Positions 27,751 through 35,277 of a stretch of 64,000 bases of DNA are shown piece by piece (positions within the stretch are counted from its first letter, which is position 1; each line of letters starts with the position of its first letter). The DNA is from Hyphomicrobiales bacterium (GTDB taxonomy: Bacteria > Pseudomonadota > Alphaproteobacteria > Rhizobiales > Phreatobacteraceae). A model generated the notes under the pieces. That model did no database searches, was not told the DNA's origin, and was given only the letters and a program-made list of their open reading frames with translations. The translations under genes and the position numbers were made by a program. The stretch lies in contig JAFKKV010000035.1 in the NCBI GenBank assembly GCA_017304475.1, positions 1-64,000 of the forward strand. Direction: 5' to 3'.

Positions 27751-27950
27751 CGTCACCCCCGGCGAGCCCCGGCAGAAGCTCTTGCTTCTGGCGGGGCGAG
27801 GGAAGGGGGTCCAGGAGTCGCTTCTCGTCCCCCTCCGCGCGTGTCATTGTGATTTCGCCACAGTTGGCGATAAGCCCAGCAACTCCTGGATCCCCTTCCC
27901 CTCGCTTCGCTCAGCCCCCGGCAAAGCAATCGCTTTGCCTTGGGATGACG
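27751..27950. repeat. Inverted repeat, family A copy 2 (branched)
   Basis: Arms at 27751-27817 and 27883-27950 share the family A core (CGTCACCCCCGGCGAGCC on one side, GGGATGACG on the other) with copy 1 at 19371-19520. Each arm carries its own extra hairpin (CAGAAG/CTTCTG and GGCAAAGC/GCTTTGCC) and the centre another (TCGCCA-CAGT-TGGCGA, 27855-27870), giving a branched fold. No real gene is inside; the 110-residue reading frame spanning it is repeat-derived. Confidence 0.85.
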
Positions 27951-28000
27951 TAGAGTGCATGGCGACAAGCGTCGGTGAAAAACACCAGCACCGAACACCA

Positions 28001-28033
28001 AAAGCCGGCTCAGGATCTGAGCCGGCTTTTTTT
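28001..28033 (+). terminator. Strong intrinsic terminator
   Basis: AAAGCCGGCTCAG (28001-28013), a GAT loop and its exact complement (28017-28029) are followed by seven T, a textbook rho-independent terminator on the plus strand. It is 300 bp past the DUF6282 gene, beyond repeat A. On the minus strand it has only four T, so it could also end the DUF1062 transcript weakly. Confidence 0.85.
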
Positions 28034-28081
28034 GACCGCAAGAGCGCGGCCTGTTCAGGGAATGCGGGTTGACATCCCTCT

Positions 28082-28717
28082 CTACGGCCCATGTCCCGTT
28101 GCCGAGGACCTCCAATGGTGCTCCCGGTCGGCCTCGGAGGCGAGGTCGATCGCAACCTCGACCCCGGTCTTGACAGGCCGTCGCAAGATGTCGGCGCGGT
28201 CCGAATTGGTCCGCAGCAAGCCGAGCGCGTGAAGCGCCTGGAGCCGTGCGCGCGAAACCGCGAGCGCGGAGGCCAGCAAACGGTCGAGGCGCATGCCGAC
28301 CGGAAACGGCACCGTCAATGCGATGGCCAGTGTCGTCCAATGACTGGGTTCATGCAGGATCTCCTTCTCGATATCGACTTCGGAAAACGTTTCGACGCGC
28401 TGCGACTTGCGCTGCAGCGCCGCGAGGTTGAACGCTTCCGCCCGGATCCATTGCGGATCATTGGATTGCAGCGCGTCCAGGACGGCGGGATCGATGTCGC
28501 GGACATTCTGCCGCTCGAAGATCGGCCGGTTCCAGGTCTTGTCGCAGGTCAGGCACTTGTAGATGAGCCAGGCGTCGAGCCTGCGGCCATTGGCGTTGAG
28601 CCGGATCTTGCCACTGGATTCGAAGGCCCGCGGGCCACCGCATCCACTGCACGCGATCCAGGGCCGGGGAGCTGTTTGGGGAACGATGTTCCATCGGACC
28701 CGAAGTGAATTGCACAT
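28082..28717 (-). CDS. DUF1062 protein: zinc ribbon plus S4-like region
   Basis: The 211-residue protein matches DUF1062. The N-terminal part has two CxxC knuckles, CSGCG (about residue 18) and CLTCDKTW (about 51), consistent with a zinc ribbon. The C-terminal part, GMRLDRLLASALAVSRARLQALHALGLL (about 143-170), resembles an S4-type RNA-binding motif. Together they suggest a nucleic-acid, probably RNA, binding protein; no function is established. The ATG at 28717 starts just before a conserved-looking LRVRWNIVP; a longer frame to 28837 adds unlikely sequence. The nearest neighbour is a leucyl-tRNA synthetase gene 509 bp upstream on the same strand. Confidence 0.75.
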   Translation of the reverse strand: MCNSLRVRWNIVPQTAPRPWIACSGCGGPRAFESSGKIRLNANGRRLDAWLIYKCLTCDKTWNRPIFERQNVRDIDPAVLDALQSNDPQWIRAEAFNLAALQRKSQRVETFSEVDIEKEILHEPSHWTTLAIALTVPFPVGMRLDRLLASALAVSRARLQALHALGLLRTNSDRADILRRPVKTGVEVAIDLASEADREHHWRSSATGHGP

Positions 28718-29226
28718 ATCGTCTTGGTCTTCCGTTCGGAAGTCCACCAAGAGCGTGCAGGAGAAAGCCCTCGCGGGCGCGGTGTGGCGATGTTTCGGGC
28801 GGCTGAAGAGCTCGCGCAGCGGCGCTGCGCATGGCACGTTCTGACAATGCCAAACCGGTCTCTTGCCGCCACCCGATGGACGTGGTCATGCGCCGACAGC
28901 ATTGTGCTGTCAGGCGGCACGGGTGAAACTGGACTGAGACCGGGACTTACTTAGGCAAAGTCAACCTCGACGCGCCAATGCTCTTCCACCGAGGCGATAG
29001 CAAATGACCCGTTCGAAAGGGAGCCCCCCGGCGCATCCGGATGCCGAAACCTCCCGCGTTGCGGCCTTTATGCAACTTTGCGGTGAAAGCGGGCTCGATT
29101 GGTGACGACGATTTTTCGGGGTCTCTGGCTTGTCGTCGCTCTACGACAATGGCTCCGCCGGCGAACCAGCTGATGGCTGGCCGGTCGCGGCAGCTTTGCC
29201 GCGACGCCGGTTCGGCTTTGCGACGA
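28718..29226. other. Gene-free stretch with palindromes after leuS
   Basis: No credible gene lies in these 509 bp. Two perfect hairpins stand out: TTGTCGT-CGCTCT-ACGACAA at 29130-29149 and GTCGCGGCA-GCTT-TGCCGCGAC at 29184-29205. The second is nested between imperfect GGCGAACC/GGTTCGGC arms and lies 22 bp past the leuS stop. They may end or protect the leuS mRNA. The remainder is featureless to me. Confidence 0.5.
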
Positions 29227-31746
29227 TCAATTCGTCACGACAAAATTCACCAGGCGGTTCGGTACCGCCACCTCTTTGACGATTTGCCGCCCCTCCAGAA
29301 GGCCGATGACGCCGGGATCGGCGCGGACCGTCCGAATGAGATCGGCGGCGGAGAGACCTGAGGCGGCGAGAACCTTGTGTCGCAGTTTCCCATTGACCTG
29401 CACCACATATTCGCGAAGCGCATCATCCGCCAAGGCCGGATCGAACAGGGGCCATGCCTCATAGGCCAGCGACCTGTCATGGCCCAGCAAAGCCCACAAT
29501 TCCTCGCAGATATGCGGCGCGAAGGGCGCGAGCAGCAGCACGAAGACCTCCACGACCGAGCGCGGCTTTCGCTCCAGCGCGACGAGCGCGTTCGCCATCT
29601 CCATGAGCTTGGCGATCGCCGTATTGAACCGCATCGCCTCGATATCGTCGCCCACCGAGCGGATGGTCTTGTGCATGAGGCGCGTGATCTCGGCCGGCGG
29701 CTCGATCTCGCAGATCTGGCCGCTCAGGCCGTCCTGGTCATCGCTGACAATGCGCCAGACACGGTGAAGGAAGCGGCTGACGCCCGCCACGCCAGACATT
29801 TGCCAGGGTTTGGCGACATCGAGCGGCCCCATGAACATCTCGTAGAGACGCATGGAATCGGCACCGTAAATGTCGATCACCTCGTCAGGATTGACGACGT
29901 TGAATTTCGACTTCGACATTTTCTCGATCTGCCGGCTGACCGGCTTGTCGCCGGCAAACCATTGACCATCACGCTCGCTGACGTCGGCCGGAGGATAATA
30001 TTTCCCCGAAGTGTCGCTGTAGGAAAAGGCGAGGATCATGCCCTGATTGAACAGCTTCCGGAACGGCTCCTTCGTCGAGACGACGCCGATGTCGTAGAGC
30101 ACCTTGTGCCAGAAGCGCGCATAGAGCAGGTGGAGGACGGCATGTTCCGCGCCGCCGACATAGAGATCGACGGGCAACCAGTATTTTTCCTTCTCCGGAT
30201 CGATCGGCGCCTGACGATTGTCGGGATCGGCAAAGCGCAGATAGTACCAGCAGGACCCGGCCCATTGCGGCATGGTGTTCGTCTCCCGGAGCGCCCCTAA
30301 TCCGGAGACCGGATCGCTCGTACGAACCCATTCGGTCGCGCGCGCCAGCGGCGGATCGCCCGCCTCCGTCGGTTTATAGTCGTCCAGCTCCGGCGCCAGG
30401 ATGGGCAGGGCATCGTCGGGCAGCGGCACGATCGCACCGTCCGATCGGTGCAGGATCGGAAAGGGTTCGCCCCAAAATCGCTGTCGTGAGAACAGCCAGT
30501 CCCGCAGGCGGTATTGCGTACGGCCTTGCCCGACGCCCTGTTGTTCGAGCCAGGCGATGGCGGCTGTCTTTGCAGCCGGCGCGTCAAGTCCGGTCCAGGC
30601 ACCGGAATTGACCAGCCTGCCATCCCCCTCCCAGGCCTCCTTCTGGATATCGACCGCTTGCGGAGCGTCGATGACGCCGACGATCGGCAAGCCGAAGGTC
30701 CGCGCGAAGGCGTGGTCACGGCCGTCATGCGCGGGCACGGCCATGACGGCGCCGCTGCCATAACCCATCAACACGTAATCGGCGATCCAGATCTGGATCG
30801 GCGCGCCGGTTGCCGGATTGACGGCGTAAGCCCCGGTAAACACGCCGGTCTTGGCGCGCTCCTGCGACTTTTCGACGTCGCTCAGCGATGCCCCGCGGGC
30901 AAGATAAGTCGCCACGGCATCGCGCTGGGCCGCGCTTGCGATGCTGGACGCGAGCGGATGATCCGGCGACAGGACCAGGAAGGTCGCGCCCCAGATCGTC
31001 TCGGGTCGCGTGGTATAGACGGTCAGCAGCTCCCCGGCGCCCCCGATGGCGAAAGTGATCTCCGCTCCTTCCGATCGGCCGATCCAGTTTCGTTGCATCG
31101 CCTTGATGCCGTCGGGCCAGTCGAGCGCGTCCAGGTCGTCGAGCAGGCGGTCGGCATAGGCCGTGATCCTCAGCATCCATTGCCGCATGAGGCGACGCTC
31201 GACGGCCTCACCCGTTTCCACATACCGGCCGTCCTTGACCTCTTCGTTGGCCAGAACCGTGCCCTGGGCCGGGCACCAGTTGACCGGCACCTCCGCCTGG
31301 TAAGCGAGGCCACGCTCATGGAGTTTCAGGAAGATCCATTGCGTCCAGCGCACGAAGTCCGGGTCGGTCGTGGAAAGTTCGCGGCCCCAGTCATAGGAGA
31401 AGCCGAGGCGCTGCACCTGGCTCTTGAAATTGGCGATGTTCTTCTTTGTCGTGATCGAGGGGTGGACACCAGTGCGCACCGCATAGCGCTCCGCCGGCAG
31501 TCCATAGGCATCCCAGCCCATGGGATGCAGGACATTAAAGCCGCGCATCCGCTTGTGACGCGCCATGATGTCGGTCGCGGTATAGCCTTCCGGGTGACCG
31601 ACATGCAGGCCCTCGCCGGAGGGATAAGGAAACATGTCCAGCACGTAGAACTTCGGCTTGGAGCGATCGTCGCTGGTCCCGAATGTCGCGTTCTCGTGCC
31701 AGTAACGCTGCCACTTGGGCTCAATCCGCTTCGGATCATAGGCCAT
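29227..31746 (-). CDS. leuS: Leucyl-tRNA synthetase, non-canonical type
   Basis: The 839-residue protein is a complete class I leucyl-tRNA synthetase charging tRNA-Leu in the cytoplasm. The ATP site is PYPSGEGLHVGHPEGY (HIGH variant HVGH, about 41-56) and KMSKSKF (about 590). The editing (CP1) domain is intact, with TTRPETIWGATF and the Asp in VPAHDGRDHAF. The GEGLHVGHPEGYTATD block is typical of synthetases from other phyla, whereas alphaproteobacterial LeuRS usually reads GRIHMGHVRNY at this place, so this is probably a horizontally acquired second copy. It has an attenuator-type leader (31785-31895). Neighbours are unrelated. A role in resistance to a LeuRS inhibitor, as in agrocin producers, is possible. 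Confidence 0.93.
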   Translation of the reverse strand: MAYDPKRIEPKWQRYWHENATFGTSDDRSKPKFYVLDMFPYPSGEGLHVGHPEGYTATDIMARHKRMRGFNVLHPMGWDAYGLPAERYAVRTGVHPSITTKKNIANFKSQVQRLGFSYDWGRELSTTDPDFVRWTQWIFLKLHERGLAYQAEVPVNWCPAQGTVLANEEVKDGRYVETGEAVERRLMRQWMLRITAYADRLLDDLDALDWPDGIKAMQRNWIGRSEGAEITFAIGGAGELLTVYTTRPETIWGATFLVLSPDHPLASSIASAAQRDAVATYLARGASLSDVEKSQERAKTGVFTGAYAVNPATGAPIQIWIADYVLMGYGSGAVMAVPAHDGRDHAFARTFGLPIVGVIDAPQAVDIQKEAWEGDGRLVNSGAWTGLDAPAAKTAAIAWLEQQGVGQGRTQYRLRDWLFSRQRFWGEPFPILHRSDGAIVPLPDDALPILAPELDDYKPTEAGDPPLARATEWVRTSDPVSGLGALRETNTMPQWAGSCWYYLRFADPDNRQAPIDPEKEKYWLPVDLYVGGAEHAVLHLLYARFWHKVLYDIGVVSTKEPFRKLFNQGMILAFSYSDTSGKYYPPADVSERDGQWFAGDKPVSRQIEKMSKSKFNVVNPDEVIDIYGADSMRLYEMFMGPLDVAKPWQMSGVAGVSRFLHRVWRIVSDDQDGLSGQICEIEPPAEITRLMHKTIRSVGDDIEAMRFNTAIAKLMEMANALVALERKPRSVVEVFVLLLAPFAPHICEELWALLGHDRSLAYEAWPLFDPALADDALREYVVQVNGKLRHKVLAASGLSAADLIRTVRADPGVIGLLEGRQIVKEVAVPNRLVNFVVTN

Positions 31747-31784
31747 TTCCGTCTCTATTCGTTGATAGGCCGAGGAGACAGAAA

Positions 31785-31810
31785 CAAAAAACCCGCCTCA
31801 TCGGCGGGTT
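31785..31810 (-). terminator. leuS leader terminator (attenuator hairpin 3:4)
   Basis: On the minus strand AACCCGCC-GATGA-GGCGGGTT is followed by a further run of T (seven T in eight bases), 38 bases before the leuS start. It is a rho-independent terminator placed before, not after, the gene. Its 5' arm can instead pair with an upstream segment (see the attenuator entry). Confidence 0.88.
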
Positions 31811-31847
31811 GCACCATCTAAAATGCGCGCAAGCGACCCACCACCGT

Positions 31848-31895
31848 CTAATCGATGGTGCCGAGAAGTCGGGCGTGGGCGAAGCTGTTGATCAT
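31848..31895 (-). CDS. leuS leader peptide (15 residues, tandem Leu)
   Basis: The short frame ATG to TAG encodes MINSFAHARLLGTID. Two adjacent Leu codons, CTT CTC at 31863-31868, lie immediately before hairpin segment 1, and the stop is in the 1:2 loop. This is the geometry of leader peptides that sense charged tRNA. No clear ribosome site precedes it, so it may be leaderless or the start may be slightly different; another frame beginning at 31899 lacks tandem Leu codons. Confidence 0.72.
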   Translation of the reverse strand: MINSFAHARLLGTID

Positions 31896-32009
31896 GCATA
31901 CAAAACTGCCATCATTTTGCCTGCCTGTCCAGGTGGCGCGCATTTGCTCACCGGATCGCGGGAAGACGGCTTCGCCCGATCATGCGGAACGGCCGCGATT
32001 GCCCTGCCG

Positions 32010-32996
32010 CTATTCCAGCGAAATTCCCGCGCTGCGGATCACGCCTTCCCATTTGGTGATCTCGCCGGCCTGCGCCTTGCGCAGATCCTCCGGCGAACCG
32101 CCGATAGTGCGCACGCCGATCAGCTCGAGTTTGGCAGTTGCTTCCGGCGTCTTGACATAATCCCCGACGATCGTCGCGAGGCGCCGGACGATGTCCTGGG
32201 GCAGGCCCTTCGGGCCGGCGAGGCCGAACCAGGACGTGACATTGAGGCCGGTCATGCCGGCTTCCGCGAGCGTCGGCGTCTCCGGAACCTGCGGCGCGCG
32301 CTTGTCGGAGGTCACGGCGAGGCCGCGGATCGAGCCGGACTGGATATGCGGGATATAGGTCGGCAGGAAGTCGACGGCGACATTGACATTGCCGGCGACC
32401 AGGTCGTTGGCCAGCGGCGCCGAGCCGCGATAAGGCACATGGGTCATCTGGAAGCCGGCGGTGCGCTGGATCAGTTCGCCGGCAATATGGCCCATCAGGC
32501 CGTAGCCGGGGCTGCCGAAGGTCAGTTTGCCCGGATTGGCCTTGCCATAGGCGATGAGCTCGGCAAGCGTCTTGACCGGCACCGAGGTATGGGTGGCGAC
32601 CACGCATTGCACGTCGCCGACCAGCGAAATCGGCTCGAAATCGGCGATCGGATCATAGTTCAGCGACTTGTAGAGTAGCTTGTTGCTCGACAGCGGACCG
32701 GATGACGACAGGAACAGCGTGTAGCCGTCGGGCGCCGCGCGGGCGACGCCGCCGGCCGCGATATTGCCGCCGGCGCCGACCTTGTTCTCGATCACGAAGC
32801 CCTGGCCGAGGTCCTGGCGCAGCTTTTCGCCGATGAGCCGCGCCACCACGTCGGTGGAGGCGCCGGCCGGAAACGGCACCAGGATGGTGACCGGCCGGGT
32901 CGGCCAGCTCTGCGCCAAAGCCGGGCGGCCAATGGCGGCGCCGGCGGCAAGCGAAGCGAGCGACGCCGTCAGCGTGCGGCGCGAGAGAGTGCCCAT
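32010..32996 (-). CDS. Bug-family (TctC) solute-binding protein
   Basis: The 328-residue periplasmic binding protein begins with a Tat-like signal (SRRTLTASLASLAAGAA) ending near ALA. The mature part has WPTRPVTILVPFPAGASTD, IENKVGAGGNIAAGG and the SSGPLSSNKLLYKSLNYDPI segment usual for the Bug family. It likely binds an organic acid. It is downstream of an IclR gene on the same strand with a 97-bp gap that holds a GATC palindrome. No membrane subunits are nearby, as is common for orphan Bug proteins. Confidence 0.9.
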   Translation of the reverse strand: MGTLSRRTLTASLASLAAGAAIGRPALAQSWPTRPVTILVPFPAGASTDVVARLIGEKLRQDLGQGFVIENKVGAGGNIAAGGVARAAPDGYTLFLSSSGPLSSNKLLYKSLNYDPIADFEPISLVGDVQCVVATHTSVPVKTLAELIAYGKANPGKLTFGSPGYGLMGHIAGELIQRTAGFQMTHVPYRGSAPLANDLVAGNVNVAVDFLPTYIPHIQSGSIRGLAVTSDKRAPQVPETPTLAEAGMTGLNVTSWFGLAGPKGLPQDIVRRLATIVGDYVKTPEATAKLELIGVRTIGGSPEDLRKAQAGEITKWEGVIRSAGISLE

Positions 32997-33023
32997 GTCA
33001 GCGGTTTCCTTGCCCTAAAGGTG

Positions 33024-33040
33024 GATCGATCGGATCGATC
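33024..33040. promoter_or_regulatory. Palindrome upstream of the Bug gene
   Basis: GATCGATC-G-GATCGATC is a perfect 17-bp palindrome 28 bp upstream of the binding-protein start, between it and the IclR gene. It is a candidate IclR operator; no promoter boxes were recognised. Confidence 0.4.
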
Positions 33041-33093
33041 TTCGTGGCCGCGAACCTGCCAGCCAGCCCGCCATGGCTGGGGAAAATCCCTCT

Positions 33094-33885
33094 CTATTTC
33101 TCCTGCCGAAACGGTGCGCTTTTCTGACGCAGCTCGGCCTCGATCGCGGCGGCCGCCTCCTTCAGCGGAAACACCAGGCGGGCACGCGCCTCCGGGGTCG
33201 CCACGGCGGAGCGGAAATAAGTGATCCCGAAGGTGCCCAGCACCCGCTCGCCGAGCATCAACGGCACGGCGACGGTCGCCGAGCTCTTCGGCTCGACCTC
33301 GAGATCGCGTTCGGCGAAGCCCTTGCGGCGCGCGGTCGCGATGAGACGGTCGAGCTCCTCGTCGGACAGGAGATGGTTTTCCGGGTCCGGCGAAACCTTC
33401 ATCAGCGCGATCAGGATGCGCCGTTCCTCGTCGGGGCAGAAGGCGAGATAGGCCCGGCCGAGCGCCCGGGCGCCGAGGCTGAGCCGATAGCCGATGGTGG
33501 CGTGAAACGGCGAAATCGGGCTGTCGGGAATGGTCGAGAACCGCACCACCACGGCATCATGGTCGAGCACGCAGACCGCGGTCGGCCATTTGATCTGCTG
33601 GGTGAGCGCCGCCGCCCAGGGCCTGGCCGCCTCGATCACCATGGGCGCGCCGTGGAAGCCGGAACTGAGTTCCGCCACCTGCGAGGTGACCTGATAGCCG
33701 CGCAACCGCTCGTCCCGATAGACATAGCCGGCGGCGACCAGCGTCTCGAGCAGCCGCACGATCGTCGGCTTCGGCAGCTTCGTGCGCCGATGCAGATCGC
33801 CGACCGTGGTCAAGCCGGCCCGGTTGACCTCGACCAGCAGATTGAGCGCGCGGACCACCGACTGGACCGGAGGAAATGACGACAA
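33094..33885 (-). CDS. IclR-family transcriptional regulator
   Basis: The 263-residue protein has the IclR winged helix (VVRALNLLVEVNRAGLTTVGDLHRRTKLPKPTIVRLLETL, about residues 10-49) and a C-terminal GAF-like effector domain ending in a TYFRSA and FPLKEAAAAI segment. It starts with TTG, supported by a GGAGG site 7 bases upstream (33893-33897); no ATG is close. IclR proteins often control aromatic or dicarboxylate catabolism. It precedes a Bug binding protein and is near hydro-lyase and dehydrogenase genes, its likely targets. Confidence 0.88.
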   Translation of the reverse strand: MSSFPPVQSVVRALNLLVEVNRAGLTTVGDLHRRTKLPKPTIVRLLETLVAAGYVYRDERLRGYQVTSQVAELSSGFHGAPMVIEAARPWAAALTQQIKWPTAVCVLDHDAVVVRFSTIPDSPISPFHATIGYRLSLGARALGRAYLAFCPDEERRILIALMKVSPDPENHLLSDEELDRLIATARRKGFAERDLEVEPKSSATVAVPLMLGERVLGTFGITYFRSAVATPEARARLVFPLKEAAAAIEAELRQKSAPFRQEK

Positions 33886-33939
33886 ATCCGGACCTCCGCT
33901 GCCGCAACTGTCACGGCAACGGTCATAGGGCGGAAGGGC

Positions 33940-34273
33940 GCGAATGGCGAGTGGCGAGTGGCGAGTGTGGGAGGCGCAGCCTGACGAACAACACTGCGCG
34001 AACCCTCGCCCACGTCTTCGTGGGAGAGGGTGGCCGCGGCAGCGGCCGGGTGAGGGTCGCTGCGTCGGCGCGCGCCGAGCGTTCCCGCTGGAAATGAAAG
34101 GGCGGCCCTCTTCAGGCCCTCACCCGGCGCCTCATAGCATCGAGCGAACGCGAGATGCGTTCGCACTCGCTATGCGGCGCCACCCTCTCCCGCAAGCGGG
34201 CGAGGGTTGACGCGCACTGAGCTCGCCGCTTCATCCCCACTCGGCAGTTGCCACTCGCCATTCGCTATTCGCC
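33940..34273. repeat. Inverted repeat, family B copy 1 with outer GCGAATGGCGAGTGG arms
   Basis: The inner arms at 34001-34057 and 34116-34210 follow the pattern AACCCTC..GGGAGAGGGTG..GGGTGAGGG and its complement, also present at 63307-63471. Outer arms, GCGAATGGCGAGTGGCGAGTG from 33940 and its inverted partner at 34251-34273, enclose them. The right outer arm runs into the QOR gene and supplies its TAG stop (34265-34267). Several nested hairpins are visible; there is no transposase. Confidence 0.8.
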
Positions 34274-35248
34274 CAAGCTCAACACCACCTTGCCGATCTG
34301 CTCGCCGGCATCCATCAGTTCATGCGCCTTGGCCACCTCGGCGAAGGGGAACACGGCGCAGATATGGTTCTTCAGCGTCCCGGCCTCGATCAGCGGCCAG
34401 ACCTGGTCCATCAGTTCGCGGGCGATGCGGCCCTTATACTCGGCATTGCGCGGCCGGAGCGTCGAGCCGGTCAGGGTCAGCCGGCGCCGGACGATGTTGC
34501 GGACATTGACCTCGGCCATTTCGCCGAGATGGCTGGCGATCAGCACGACGCGGCCGTCGAAGGCGAGCAGCGACAATTGCTTCTCGGTATAGGGGCCGGC
34601 CTGGCCGTCCAGCACCACGTCGACCGCGTGGTCGCCGATGGCGGCGCGCACCGCGGCCGGCCAGTCGCCCTTGTAGTCGACCACGACATCCGCGCCGATC
34701 GTCCGGCAGACCGCGCGCTTCTCCTCGGTGCCGGCGGTGGCGACGACCCGCGCGCCGCGCAAGAGCCTGGCTATCTGGATCGCCGCCATGCCGACACCGC
34801 TGGTGCCGCCCTGCACGAGCAAGGTTTCGCCCTGGCCGAGCCGGCCGAGCCAGATGACATTGTTCCAGGCGGTGAAGAACACTTCCGGCAGCGCCGCCGC
34901 TTCGACGAAGCTCGATCCCCTGGGGATGGTGAGGCATTGCGGCGCCGGAACCACGCAATATTCGGCATAGCCGCCGCCATTGGCGAGCGCGCAGACGGCA
35001 TCGCCGACCTTGGGCCAGGCGACGCCGTCGCCGACCGCCTCGACCAGGCCGGCCACATCCAGGCCGGGCAGGTCGGTGGCGCCGGGCGGCGGCGGATAGA
35101 GACCGCGGCGCTGCTGGATATCCGGCCGGTTGACGCCCGCCGCCTTGACCCGGATCAGCACCTCGCCCGGCCCCGGCAGCGGTTTCGGCCGCTCGGCCAT
35201 GGCGAGAACCTCAGGCCCGCCCGGGCGCGTGATCTCGATCACCTTCAT
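34265..35248 (-). CDS. Zinc-free quinone oxidoreductase (MDR family)
   Basis: The 327-residue protein is a medium-chain reductase of the quinone oxidoreductase/PIG3 type. Features are AAGVNRPDIQQRRGLYPPPPG at about 36-56, the ALPEVFFTAWNNV stretch, and the NADPH-binding LVQGGTSGVGMAAIQIARLL (about 143-162). The zinc Cys ligands of alcohol dehydrogenases are absent, so it should reduce quinones or enones with NADPH. The next gene upstream on the same strand would be the class I hydro-lyase beta subunit, 29 bp away. The last codons and the stop lie in repeat B. Confidence 0.9.
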   Translation of the reverse strand: MKVIEITRPGGPEVLAMAERPKPLPGPGEVLIRVKAAGVNRPDIQQRRGLYPPPPGATDLPGLDVAGLVEAVGDGVAWPKVGDAVCALANGGGYAEYCVVPAPQCLTIPRGSSFVEAAALPEVFFTAWNNVIWLGRLGQGETLLVQGGTSGVGMAAIQIARLLRGARVVATAGTEEKRAVCRTIGADVVVDYKGDWPAAVRAAIGDHAVDVVLDGQAGPYTEKQLSLLAFDGRVVLIASHLGEMAEVNVRNIVRRRLTLTGSTLRPRNAEYKGRIARELMDQVWPLIEAGTLKNHICAVFPFAEVAKAHELMDAGEQIGKVVLSLGE

Positions 35249-35277
35249 GGTCTACTCCGATAGGGACGCCCGGCCGC

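Larger units (their letters stand above)
31785..31895 (-). promoter_or_regulatory. Leu-codon transcription attenuator of leuS
   Basis: All on the minus strand. Segment 1 CACCATCG (31853-31860) pairs with segment 2 CGGTGGTG (31839-31846) around an ATTAGA loop. Segment 2 extended, GGTGGGTCGC (31833-31842), pairs with segment 3 GCAACCCGCC (31803-31812). Segment 3 forms the terminator with segment 4 (31790-31797). Segment 1 directly follows the tandem Leu codons of the leader peptide, so a ribosome stalled there would mask it, free segment 2 and prevent termination. Confidence 0.82.

Noticed and set aside
27951..28040. Possible tRNA gene before the terminator
   Set aside because: No cloverleaf, no TTCGA arm and no CCA-type end could be found; only the terminator stem is real.
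27740..28072. A 110-codon frame after the DUF6282 gene
   Set aside because: Almost all of it is the family A palindromic repeat and the following terminator, so it is unlikely to encode a protein.
29041..29361. A 106-codon plus-strand frame crossing the leuS 3' end
   Set aside because: It overlaps leuS antisense and the palindromes behind it, with no ribosome site or family resemblance.
31803..31823. TTTTAGATGGTGCAACCC upstream of leuS compared with the T-box consensus
   Set aside because: A TGGT that could pair with a tRNA end is present, but the rest of the T-box motif and a Stem I with specifier loop are not, and the leader-peptide model explains the region better.
33940..34273. Insertion sequence or miniature transposon with terminal inverted repeats
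   Set aside because: There is no transposase fragment and no target-site duplication that I can identify; it is described as a repeat only.
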